Source: Lachnospiraceae bacterium (GTDB lineage: Bacteria; Bacillota; Clostridia; Lachnospirales; Lachnospiraceae). Taken from it: a stretch of DNA of 5,819 nucleotides. Shown here piece by piece: positions 1 to 5,819 of the stretch (position 1 is the first letter of the stretch; each line of letters starts with the position of its first letter). The DNA lies in assembly GCA_024684155.1 (NCBI GenBank), contig JAIKXK010000243.1, positions 1 to 5,819 on the forward strand. The letters are read 5' to 3'. The notes beneath the pieces are model-generated. The model had not been told where the DNA came from. It did not search any database and saw nothing but the letters and a program-made list of their open reading frames with translations. A program made the position numbers and the translations under genes.

Positions 1-179
1 GCAAAGGTAGAAAGATGGGCTAATTTTTCATCTTCTCGTTGCTTGTCAAAAACTGCTTTGTTATTTGCAATTTTATATTCTGCTACTTCTGTGGTATAAC
101 CCATGCGTTCTTTGTATAGAGCAATGATTTCATTGTCTACACGGTCAATGTCTTTTCTAATTTCTTTTAAATCTTTCAT
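1..179 (-). CDS. pheA: Chorismate mutase domain (AroQ/CM_2 type), N-terminus of probable bifunctional chorismate mutase/prephenate dehydratase; partial
   Basis: Reading from the ATG at 177-179 gives 59 full codons plus a split alanine codon before the window ends, so the gene is cut off at its 3' side. Seen: an all-helical N-terminus starting MKDLKEIRKDIDRVDNEI, with the usual AroQ catalytic set at the expected spacing: R8, R25, K36, D45, R48 and E49, matching E. coli P-protein R11, R28, K39, D48, R51 and E52. The later glutamine (E. coli Q88) lies beyond the edge. The family converts chorismate to prephenate in the cytoplasm, the first step towards phenylalanine and tyrosine. The start is supported by an AAAGGA ribosome binding site 4 bases upstream that overlaps the polC stop. 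No prephenate dehydratase or ACT domain is visible. The pheA fusion is inferred from similar Clostridial proteins; a stand-alone AroQ or another fusion (for example to DAHP synthase or shikimate dehydrogenase) is possible. The chorismate mutase call is firm; the gene name is less so. Confidence 0.85.
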   Translation of the reverse strand, partial: MKDLKEIRKDIDRVDNEIIALYKERMGYTTEVAEYKIANNKAVFDKQREDEKLAHLSTF

Positions 180-183
180 CTTT

Positions 184-189
184 TCCTTT
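184..189 (-). promoter_or_regulatory. Ribosome binding site of the chorismate mutase gene, overlapping the polC stop codon
   Basis: On the minus strand the polC stop TAA runs straight into AAGGAAAAG and then the ATG. The AAAGGA core uses the last two bases of the stop codon and sits 4 bases from the start, a little close. The 8-base gap between the genes leaves no room for a terminator or leader, so translation is probably coupled to polC. Confidence 0.7.
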
Positions 190-3100
190 AATCTAAAACG
201 TCAAATATTGATAACTGAGCAGACTGTGGCAATCCATGGATAATGCCAAGTTCTGTCATTTTATCAATGGCCGTTTGAGATATCTTTCCTCTTGTCTTTA
301 TTTCATCTTTCGATGTAAATTTCTTTTGTGATGCTGCAATTTGTAGAGTTTCTGCAGCAGAATCTCCTAAACCTTCTAAGGTATTAAAAGGTGGTAAGAG
401 CTTACCATCTACTATTTTAAAATACCTTGCATCAGATTCATAGAGGTCCATAGGTAAAAATTCGAATCCTCTACAATACATTTCGTGTACCAGACGTAAA
501 TCTCGATATAAATCCTTTACTGTAGCAGAAAGTTTCTCACCAGCATCTTCTCTGTCATTAATCTCCTGAAGATTAGCTTCTACTGTGGCCTTGCCCTGAC
601 ACATTTTTTCGTAGTCAAAGGCGGTTGCTCGAATAGAGAAAAAGGCTGCATAATAAGCCAGAGGATAGTTTATCTTACAATAAGCTACTCGCCAGGCCAT
701 CATAACATAGGCTGCGGCATGGGCTTTCGGGAACATGTATTTAATCTTTTCACAGGACCAGATATACCAGTCTGGTACACCATGATCAATCATATCCTGT
801 TTCCATTCCGGCCACTTATCAGCTTTGCCTTTTGCAACGATTCCTTTTCGAACAGCTTCCATAATTTTGAAGGATTCTTCTGATTCCAAGCCCATATGGA
901 TAAGGTAGGTCATAATATCATCACGGGTACAAATTGCGGTAGAAATGGTAGCCTTTCCTTCTTCAATTAAGGTTTGGGCATTTCCTAACCATACGTCAGT
1001 ACCATGTGCTAGTCCTGCAATTCGAATTAAATCCGTAAATTCCTTTGGCTTGGCATCTTCTAACATGCCCATGGCAAAGTCAGTACCAAATTCAGGAATA
1101 CCAAGAGTTCCTTTGTTACACTTCCACAAGGATTCTCCTTCTAGTAAGTTTAGAGCATCTGTATTTTGGAATAAACTCATAACTCCTTTGTCATCCAAAG
1201 GAATGGTTGTGGCATCTATTCCAATTAAGTCTTCTAATCGACGGATCATGGTAGGATCGTCGTGTCCAAGAATATCTAACTTCAATAGGTTCTCATCAAT
1301 GGAGTGATAATCAAAGTGTGTTGTTACAATATCAGTTTCCGTATCATTGGCGGGATGCTGAATTGGAGTAAAGGAGTAAATATCCTCTCCTACGGGAAGT
1401 ACAATAATACCACCAGGATGCTGTCCTGTTGTTCGTCTAACACCTACGCAACCAGATACAATTCGTTCAATTTCTGCACGGCGCTTGTGGATGCCTCGTT
1501 CTTCAAAGTAGTGTTTTCCAAGACCAAAGGCAGTTTTTTCGGCCAGAGTACCTACGGTACCAGCCTTAAAAGTTTGACCTTCACCGAAAATAACTTCTGT
1601 ATATTTATGAGCCTTATTTTGATATTCACCAGAGAAGTTCAAATCGATATCAGGCTCTTTATTTCCTTTGAATCCAAGGAAGGTTTCAAAGGGAATGTCA
1701 AAACCTTCTTTAATCATAGGTTTGTGGCAATTTGGACAGTCACAATCTGGCATATCCACTCCTGCTCGTCCTGAGTATTGTTTGACTTCATCAGAGTCAA
1801 AATCTACATAGTGACAAATAGGACAAATATAGTGAGGACTAAGGGGATTAACCTCTGTAATACCAGCCATTGTGGCAGCAAAGGAAGAACCAACAGATCC
1901 TCTCGAACCTACTAAGTAACCATCTTCATTAGATTTCCAAACTAATTTCTGTGCAATAATATACATTACGGCATAACCGTTTGAAATAATGGAGTTTAGC
2001 TCTCGTTCCAATCGCTCTTCTACAATTTCTGGTAGATTTTCTCCATAGATTTCATGAGCTCTACGATAACAAATTTCACGAAGTTCTGTGTCAGAGTTTT
2101 CAATAACTGGAGGAGCCTTATCCGGTCTTGTAGGTTTGATATAATCACACATATCTGCAATTAAATTTGGATTTTTAATTACGATTTCTTCTGCTTTTTC
2201 CTGACCAAGGTAAGAAAACTCTTTTAGCATTTCTTCTGTAGTATGTAAAAATAATGGAGCCTGCTGATCTGCATCTTTAAATCCCTTACCAGCCATAATA
2301 ATAGCTCGGTAAATAGAATCTTCTGGATTTAAAAAGTGTACATCACAGGTTGCCACTACTGGTTTGTGTAATTCTTCACCTAAGGCAATAATTTTTCGGT
2401 TGATTTCGTTTAGATCTTCTTCTGATTCAATGCCATATTTGCTTTCTCGAAGCATAAAGGCATTGTTGCCGTTAGGCTGTACCTCCAGATAATCATAGAA
2501 ACTGGCAATACGAACAATTTCTTCACGGGAACGACCAAGTAAAATAGCCTGGTATAATTCGCCCTGTTCACAGGCAGAACCAATAATAAGACCTTCACGG
2601 TTTTCTTCAATGAGACTCTTTGCCATTTTAGGTGATTTATTAAAGTAGTCCAAATGAGAAAGAGAAACTAATTTGTAGAGGTTTACACGACCAATATCAT
2701 TTTTGGCTATTAAAATAATATGATTTGGGTGAGCAGATGCAATACGCTGCTTTGTCATTTTTCCTGCTTCATTTAAGGTATCCAAATCATGGATGTTTTT
2801 CTTGTCCAGTTTTTTGCAGAGTTTTTCAAAAATCATAGCAGTACATTCCGCATCGTCTACTGCTCTATGGTGATTTTCTAAAACAATTTTTAAATCCTTT
2901 GCTACAGTATCAAGCTTAAAACGCTTTAAATGTGGAAGTAAAAACTGGGACATGGATACTGTGTCTAAGTAAGTAAACTCCCAATCAATATCAAGCTTTT
3001 GACACCAGGCTTTAATTACTCCTGTATCAAAATCTGCATTGTGGGCAACTAAAATTGCATCCCCACAAAATTCTTTAAATCGAGGTAGCATTACATCAAT

Positions 3101-4657
3101 GATTTCTGCATCACGAACCATTTCATCTGTAATATGAGTCAAATTGATAATCTCATAAGGAATAGGCTGCTGTGGATTTACAAATTCAGAGAATCGATCT
3201 GTAATAACACCGTGTTCAAATTTAACTGCTCCAAATTCAATAATTTTACATTTATTGGCATTTAGACCTGTGGTCTCTAAGTCAAATACTACATAAGTGT
3301 CTGACAAAGATTGACCTTTGGAATCAGTAACAATTTGTTTTGTGTCGTCAACCAAATAGCCCTCACATCCATATAAAATCTTAAATTCAGGATCTTGTTT
3401 TAACACTTTTGCATGAGCTGCTGAAGTAAAAGACTGTACAACACCATGGTCTGTAATAGCTAAGGCCTTATGACCAAAATGAATGGCTTGGGCTAAAATA
3501 TCCTCAATATCAGACACTCCATCACTATCACTCATTTTTGTATGGCAGTGAAGTTCTACTCTCTTTTCTGTAGACAAGTCGTGACGTTTGACTCTGAAAT
3601 CAGGAATGGATTCTATGCTTCGAATCCTTGAACAACAAATATCCTTTGAAAAATTATCAAAGCTGACTGTACCAAATACTTTTACAAATCCAGCACCACT
3701 AATAAGTCCTTCAAGTTCAGCAGCCTGAGGTGTTGGAATGAAAATCTTACAACTAAGAGTATCGGTATAATCTGAAATATTAAAGGAAATAATAGACTTA
3801 TTATTTCTTACTTCTCTGCTTTCTACGGACATAATTTGCCCTTTTAATACCACTTCTCCAATACCATCAAATACATCTTCAATAGGGGTTGTTTCATCAG
3901 CTATTGGCTTAAATCCATAGAGAAGATTTGGAATATTTTCCTTTCGAAAGGGTTTGTAGATAGGCTTTTCCTCTTCTACATCCTTTGTATCTTTTTCATT
4001 TGATTTTTTTGATGTATCTTTTGAATCTGCAGTGGTTTTCTTCGATGAAGTAACTTGTCCTTCTTCCCCATCCTTTGGAAGAGAGTTGATTCGATCTAAA
4101 ATAGAATCTATGGCTCTTTCTATTTTTTCTTCCTGAGCAATAATATATTTAGAACCCTTTGCATCTTTATATTGAATTTCAATCTTTACATCCAGAGAAC
4201 ATCGATCATGGAAAATAACAGAGAAAATCTGATGGATTTCTTCTTCTCTTGCATGTGCAATAGCTGTATCTTCTAATGTAATTAAAATAATTCCTTCTTG
4301 AAATTCAAAATCCGCTTTTTTCATAATGCTGTAAGTGACACCACTGACAGTTTGAATTTCCTCGAAAATACTATCTTTATATAAATCAAATAAGCTCTCC
4401 GACGTATACACATCGGAAAGCTGAAATGATTCAATAATATTTACTTCCATAGAAACATCAGAGAAATATTCTTTTTTAATGGCTTTTTCCATTTTCCAAA
4501 TACTTTTCTTTGGAACAAGGGAATTAAAGCGTAAATAGATGCGCATTTTATCCTTGGTTTTATTGGTGCTAATACGAATGATTTTTGCACTATTTAATAT
4601 TGGATTTAGATTATTGTCATCAATTCTTGAAAATATCTCTAAAAAGTCTTTTTCCAT
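188..4657 (-). CDS. polC: DNA polymerase III PolC-type, replicative polymerase with DEDDh proofreading exonuclease
   Basis: Complete at 1489 residues, slightly longer than Bacillus PolC (about 1437). It is the leading replicative polymerase of low-GC Gram-positives and acts at the fork with the sliding clamp. Domains in order: N-terminal domain (1-190); charged K/D/S/E/T-rich linker (about 195-235); OB fold (about 265-350); PHP first part (366-440, H370, H372, D379, D403-H404-G405, E432); inserted DnaQ-like exonuclease (about 454-620, D459, E461, D544, H597, D602, all DEDDh residues present); PHP second part (to about 800, H668, D772, H774); polymerase core with YLVGSRGSVGSS (914-925), a Cys4 zinc site (C945, C948, C974, C977), catalytic aspartates D1003 and D1005 in PDIDLNFSGEYQ and D1128 in LKLDILGHDDPT, and RTTGQHPGGI (1075-1084). 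An HhH-like region lies near 1425-1440, and the protein ends with a clamp-binding motif. Everything needed for polymerase and proofreading activity is present. The ATG follows the ispG stop by 4 bases; no other early Met exists before M38. Odd: AGLAHGTDVW (1214-1223) where the usual form is SGLSHGTDVW. Confidence 0.98.
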   Translation of the reverse strand: MEKDFLEIFSRIDDNNLNPILNSAKIIRISTNKTKDKMRIYLRFNSLVPKKSIWKMEKAIKKEYFSDVSMEVNIIESFQLSDVYTSESLFDLYKDSIFEEIQTVSGVTYSIMKKADFEFQEGIILITLEDTAIAHAREEEIHQIFSVIFHDRCSLDVKIEIQYKDAKGSKYIIAQEEKIERAIDSILDRINSLPKDGEEGQVTSSKKTTADSKDTSKKSNEKDTKDVEEEKPIYKPFRKENIPNLLYGFKPIADETTPIEDVFDGIGEVVLKGQIMSVESREVRNNKSIISFNISDYTDTLSCKIFIPTPQAAELEGLISGAGFVKVFGTVSFDNFSKDICCSRIRSIESIPDFRVKRHDLSTEKRVELHCHTKMSDSDGVSDIEDILAQAIHFGHKALAITDHGVVQSFTSAAHAKVLKQDPEFKILYGCEGYLVDDTKQIVTDSKGQSLSDTYVVFDLETTGLNANKCKIIEFGAVKFEHGVITDRFSEFVNPQQPIPYEIINLTHITDEMVRDAEIIDVMLPRFKEFCGDAILVAHNADFDTGVIKAWCQKLDIDWEFTYLDTVSMSQFLLPHLKRFKLDTVAKDLKIVLENHHRAVDDAECTAMIFEKLCKKLDKKNIHDLDTLNEAGKMTKQRIASAHPNHIILIAKNDIGRVNLYKLVSLSHLDYFNKSPKMAKSLIEENREGLIIGSACEQGELYQAILLGRSREEIVRIASFYDYLEVQPNGNNAFMLRESKYGIESEEDLNEINRKIIALGEELHKPVVATCDVHFLNPEDSIYRAIIMAGKGFKDADQQAPLFLHTTEEMLKEFSYLGQEKAEEIVIKNPNLIADMCDYIKPTRPDKAPPVIENSDTELREICYRRAHEIYGENLPEIVEERLERELNSIISNGYAVMYIIAQKLVWKSNEDGYLVGSRGSVGSSFAATMAGITEVNPLSPHYICPICHYVDFDSDEVKQYSGRAGVDMPDCDCPNCHKPMIKEGFDIPFETFLGFKGNKEPDIDLNFSGEYQNKAHKYTEVIFGEGQTFKAGTVGTLAEKTAFGLGKHYFEERGIHKRRAEIERIVSGCVGVRRTTGQHPGGIIVLPVGEDIYSFTPIQHPANDTETDIVTTHFDYHSIDENLLKLDILGHDDPTMIRRLEDLIGIDATTIPLDDKGVMSLFQNTDALNLLEGESLWKCNKGTLGIPEFGTDFAMGMLEDAKPKEFTDLIRIAGLAHGTDVWLGNAQTLIEEGKATISTAICTRDDIMTYLIHMGLESEESFKIMEAVRKGIVAKGKADKWPEWKQDMIDHGVPDWYIWSCEKIKYMFPKAHAAAYVMMAWRVAYCKINYPLAYYAAFFSIRATAFDYEKMCQGKATVEANLQEINDREDAGEKLSATVKDLYRDLRLVHEMYCRGFEFLPMDLYESDARYFKIVDGKLLPPFNTLEGLGDSAAETLQIAASQKKFTSKDEIKTRGKISQTAIDKMTELGIIHGLPQSAQLSIFDVLD
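200..217 (-). other. Sliding-clamp (beta/DnaN) binding motif at the PolC C-terminus
   Basis: These bases encode Q1481-L-S-I-F-D1486, three residues before the polC stop. It matches the QL(S/D)LF clamp-binding consensus found at the extreme C-terminus of other PolC proteins, with isoleucine for the usual leucine at position 4. In the family this peptide tethers the polymerase to the DnaN ring for processive synthesis. Position and sequence both fit. Confidence 0.85.
4393..4422 (-). other. Strong RNA hairpin inside the 5' part of the polC message
   Basis: On the minus (mRNA) strand, arms AGCTTTCCGATG and CGTCGGAGAGCT pair over 12 base pairs, two of them G-U, around the loop TGTATA. One further U-A pair can close it to a 4-base loop. 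In the plus strand the two G-U pairs become A-C mismatches, so the structure favours the transcript. It covers PolC residues 79-89, about 235 bases after the start codon. No run of U follows (TATTTGATTT), so it is not a standard intrinsic terminator. It could be a processing or stability element, or chance; no function is shown. Confidence 0.5.
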
Positions 4658-4672
4658 AAAACTATTTTCCCC
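4658..4672 (-). promoter_or_regulatory. Translation start region of polC, coupled to the end of ispG
   Basis: On the minus strand this reads GGGGAAAATAGTTTT directly before the polC ATG and includes the ispG stop TAG. The only Shine-Dalgarno-like stretch is GGGGA, about 10 bases from the ATG and a poor match to AGGAGG. With only 4 bases between stop and start, ribosomes finishing ispG could restart on polC. Coupling is an inference from the spacing. Confidence 0.4.
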
Positions 4673-5717
4673 AGTTTAATAATTCTTCTTTCAAAGCATC
4701 TAAAAGTTCTTCTTCCGGCATTTTACGAACAACTTCACCGTGTTTAATTAAAAGTCCTTCTCCGATACCACCTGCAATACCGATATCTGCTTCTTTTGCT
4801 TCTCCGGGACCATTTACGACACATCCCATAACAGCAACCTTCACATTGTCCAAATCGATTTCGCTGACCATAGCTTCTACCTTGTTTGCCAAAGAAATCA
4901 AATCAATTTGAGTTCTTCCACAGGTAGGACAAGAAACGACTTCAATTCCTCCTTTGCGAAGACCTAAGGTTTTTAAAATTTGTTTGCCGGTATAGACTTC
5001 CTCAACAGGTGCGCCGGTTAAAGAGACACGAATGGTATCACCAATACCCTGATATAAAATCATAGCTAATCCAGCAGAGGATTTAATCGTACCACTGCGA
5101 AGAGTTCCTGCTTCAGTAATTCCTACATGAAGAGGATGATTGGTCTTATCCTTTATGAGTTCATGGGCTTTGACACACATTAACACATCTGAAGATTTGA
5201 TACTAATTACTAAATTGTCGTAACCTAAATCTTCAATGATTTTTACTTTATCAAGTGCAGATTCCACTAGTCCTTCTGCTGTAACGCCATTGTATTTTTC
5301 TACCAAGTCTTTTTCTAAAGAACCTGAGTTTACACCTACTCGAATAGGAATATTTCGTTCTTTTGCCACGTCGACGACTGCTTTAATTCGGTCTGTTGAT
5401 CCAATATTTCCAGGATTGATACGAATTTTATCAGCGCCATTTTCCATAGCTGCTATGGCTAAACGGTAATCAAAATGAATATCTGCAACTAAAGGAATAT
5501 GAATCTGTTTTTTTATTTCCCCTAATGCTTTTGCTGCTTCCATTGTAGGGACTGCACAGCGGATAATTTCACATCCGGCTTTTTCTAACTCTAAAATCTG
5601 AGCTACGGTTGCTGCTACATCCTCTGTTTTCGTATTGGTCATAGATTGAATTAAAATTGGGTTATTACCACCAATTACACGATTTCCAATATGAACTTCT
5701 TTTGTTACCATTCTCAT
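4662..5717 (-). CDS. ispG: 4-hydroxy-3-methylbut-2-en-1-yl diphosphate synthase (flavodoxin/ferredoxin type), IspG/GcpE
   Basis: Complete at 351 residues from the ATG at 5715-5717. This cytoplasmic iron-sulfur enzyme makes HMBPP from MEcPP, the next-to-last step of the MEP (non-mevalonate) isoprenoid pathway. Seen: an N-terminal TIM-barrel with IQSMTNT, GCEIIRCAVP, ADIHFDYRLA, KIRINPGNIG, RVGVNSGSLEKD and VGITEAG, then the C-terminal cluster domain with SCPTCGRT and GCVVNGPGE. Counting from this ATG, C263, C266, C299 and E306 match the E. coli [4Fe-4S] ligands C270, C273, C305 and E312. Length fits the short two-domain bacterial form. A GTG three codons upstream (5724-5726) would give 354 residues, but it lies inside the AAGGTG ribosome binding site; another ATG follows at 5709-5711. 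The gene sits between rseP and polC, a familiar Clostridial order, 20 bases after the rseP stop. All active-site residues are present and nothing looks degraded. Confidence 0.97.
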   Translation of the reverse strand: MRMVTKEVHIGNRVIGGNNPILIQSMTNTKTEDVAATVAQILELEKAGCEIIRCAVPTMEAAKALGEIKKQIHIPLVADIHFDYRLAIAAMENGADKIRINPGNIGSTDRIKAVVDVAKERNIPIRVGVNSGSLEKDLVEKYNGVTAEGLVESALDKVKIIEDLGYDNLVISIKSSDVLMCVKAHELIKDKTNHPLHVGITEAGTLRSGTIKSSAGLAMILYQGIGDTIRVSLTGAPVEEVYTGKQILKTLGLRKGGIEVVSCPTCGRTQIDLISLANKVEAMVSEIDLDNVKVAVMGCVVNGPGEAKEADIGIAGGIGEGLLIKHGEVVRKMPEEELLDALKEELLNWGK

Positions 5718-5723
5718 ACAATT

Positions 5724-5729
5724 CACCTT
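5724..5729 (-). promoter_or_regulatory. Ribosome binding site that fixes the ispG start
   Basis: AAGGTG on the minus strand lies 6 bases (AATTGT) before the ATG at 5715-5717, a normal spacing. The alternative GTG start is the last three bases of this same element and has no Shine-Dalgarno-like sequence of its own upstream (ATAGATGAATC), so the ATG is preferred. Confidence 0.7.
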
Positions 5730-5737
5730 CGATTCAT

Positions 5738-5819
5738 CTATAATAATTTTGATATATCACTTATCATAACAACTATCATTAGCATCATCAATAATGCAAA
5801 TCCCACAAAATTAATGCCA
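5738..5819 (-). CDS. rseP: C-terminus of RIP (site-2) zinc metalloprotease, RseP/RasP family; partial
   Basis: Only the last 26 codons and the TAG stop (5738-5740) are in the window; the gene enters from the right edge. The tail begins GINFVGFALLMMLMIVV and ends ISDISKLL. It is one hydrophobic helix followed by a short polar tail with a conserved-looking aspartate, like the last membrane segment of RseP/RasP proteins (typically GFALLMLLM...ND). These proteases cut transmembrane anti-sigma factors and leftover signal peptides within the membrane. The HExxH and LDG active-site motifs lie outside the window, so the call rests on this short match plus the rseP-ispG-polC order known in Clostridia. 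Another membrane protein cannot be fully excluded. Confidence 0.72.
   Translation of the reverse strand, partial: GINFVGFALLMMLMIVVMISDISKLL
5763..5791 (-). promoter_or_regulatory. Possible sigma-A promoter inside the end of rseP, driving ispG-polC
   Basis: On the minus strand TTGATG (5786-5791) and TATGAT (5763-5768) are separated by exactly 17 bases, with a TGn extended -10 (5769-5771) directly in front. This is 4 of 6 and 5 of 6 to the consensus. Transcription would begin near 5756, giving a leader of about 39 bases before the ispG ATG. The bases also encode the membrane helix of RseP, and AT-rich DNA produces such matches by chance, so this is a candidate only. Confidence 0.35.

Noticed and set aside
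181..300. Search for a promoter or T-box leader ahead of the chorismate mutase gene
   Set aside because: Only poor -35/-10 pairs were seen (for example TTGATA followed after 17 bases by ATTATC) and no T-box-like or terminator structure.
945..1307. Plus-strand open frame of 120 codons
   Set aside because: It lies wholly antisense to the conserved polymerase core of polC; its product resembles no protein I know and has no ribosome binding site I could see.
1548..1560. Inverted repeat GTACC-TAC-GGTAC inside polC
   Set aside because: Short 5 bp stem explained by the Gly-Thr-Val-Gly-Thr codons of a conserved PolC motif.
1304..1774. Plus-strand open frame of 156 codons
   Set aside because: Antisense to the palm and zinc-site codons of polC, with low-complexity Ser/Phe/Ile-rich output typical of a shadow frame.
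2410..2610. Minus-strand open frame of 66 codons in another frame of polC
   Set aside because: It overlaps conserved PHP-domain codons of polC, and its product is an arbitrary hydrophobic peptide.
4641..4653. Odd palindrome AAAAAGTCTTTTT at the polC start
   Set aside because: A weak A-U stem produced by the Glu-Lys-Asp-Phe-Leu codons; no adjacent GC-rich stem for a terminator.
5444..5458. Perfect inverted repeat CCATAGC-T-GCTATGG in ispG
   Set aside because: As RNA it gives only a 6 bp stem with a 3-base loop, and the codons (Ala-Ile-Ala-Ala-Met-Glu) explain it; no supporting context.
5236..5469. Plus-strand open frame of 77 codons
   Set aside because: Antisense to the conserved TIM-barrel of ispG; no recognisable product.
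5718..5726. GTG start giving ispG three extra residues
   Set aside because: The GTG is part of the AAGGTG ribosome binding site that serves the ATG at 5715-5717, and nothing suitable lies upstream of the GTG.
1..5819. Undescribed defence, mobile or regulatory system
   Set aside because: Every base is covered by, or next to, well-known housekeeping genes with intact motifs; no unexplained gene, repeat array or mobile-element signature was seen.

Overview
The window carries four genes, all on the minus strand, in one tightly packed head-to-tail run. In transcription order (right to left in window coordinates) they are: the last 26 codons of an rseP-type site-2 protease, a complete ispG (gcpE), a complete polC, and the first 59-60 codons of a chorismate mutase domain, most likely the start of a bifunctional chorismate mutase/prephenate dehydratase (pheA). 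The gaps are about 20, 4 and 8 bases, so the layout looks like a single operon. No stretch longer than about 40 bases lies outside a gene. I see no RNA gene, insertion sequence, CRISPR array or phage gene.

The organism is most likely a low-GC Firmicute of class Clostridia, probably near Lachnospiraceae. The DNA is clearly AT-rich. PolC-type replicases belong to Firmicutes and a few relatives. The rseP-ispG-polC order is common in Clostridia. Several PolC stretches (ATCDVHFLNPED, MMAWRVAYCK, VRKGIVAKGK) match what I remember of Lachnospiraceae PolC better than Bacillus. The family assignment rests on memory, not on a search.

Region by region: 5738-5819 is the final membrane helix of RseP; 5718-5737 is a short spacer holding the ispG ribosome binding site; 4662-5717 is ispG (non-mevalonate isoprenoid pathway); 188-4657 is polC, the replicative DNA polymerase with a built-in DEDDh proofreading exonuclease; 1-179 is the chorismate mutase domain (phenylalanine/tyrosine branch). 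The genes share no pathway and look like a growth-linked housekeeping cluster: membrane proteolysis, isoprenoid precursors, DNA replication and aromatic amino acids.

I found no evidence of a new biological system. The items worth a second look are modest: a strong mRNA-strand hairpin early in polC, a good promoter-like sequence inside the end of rseP, alanines in place of two serines in a conserved PolC motif linked to inhibitor sensitivity, and the placement of the chorismate mutase gene directly behind polC with no leader of its own.
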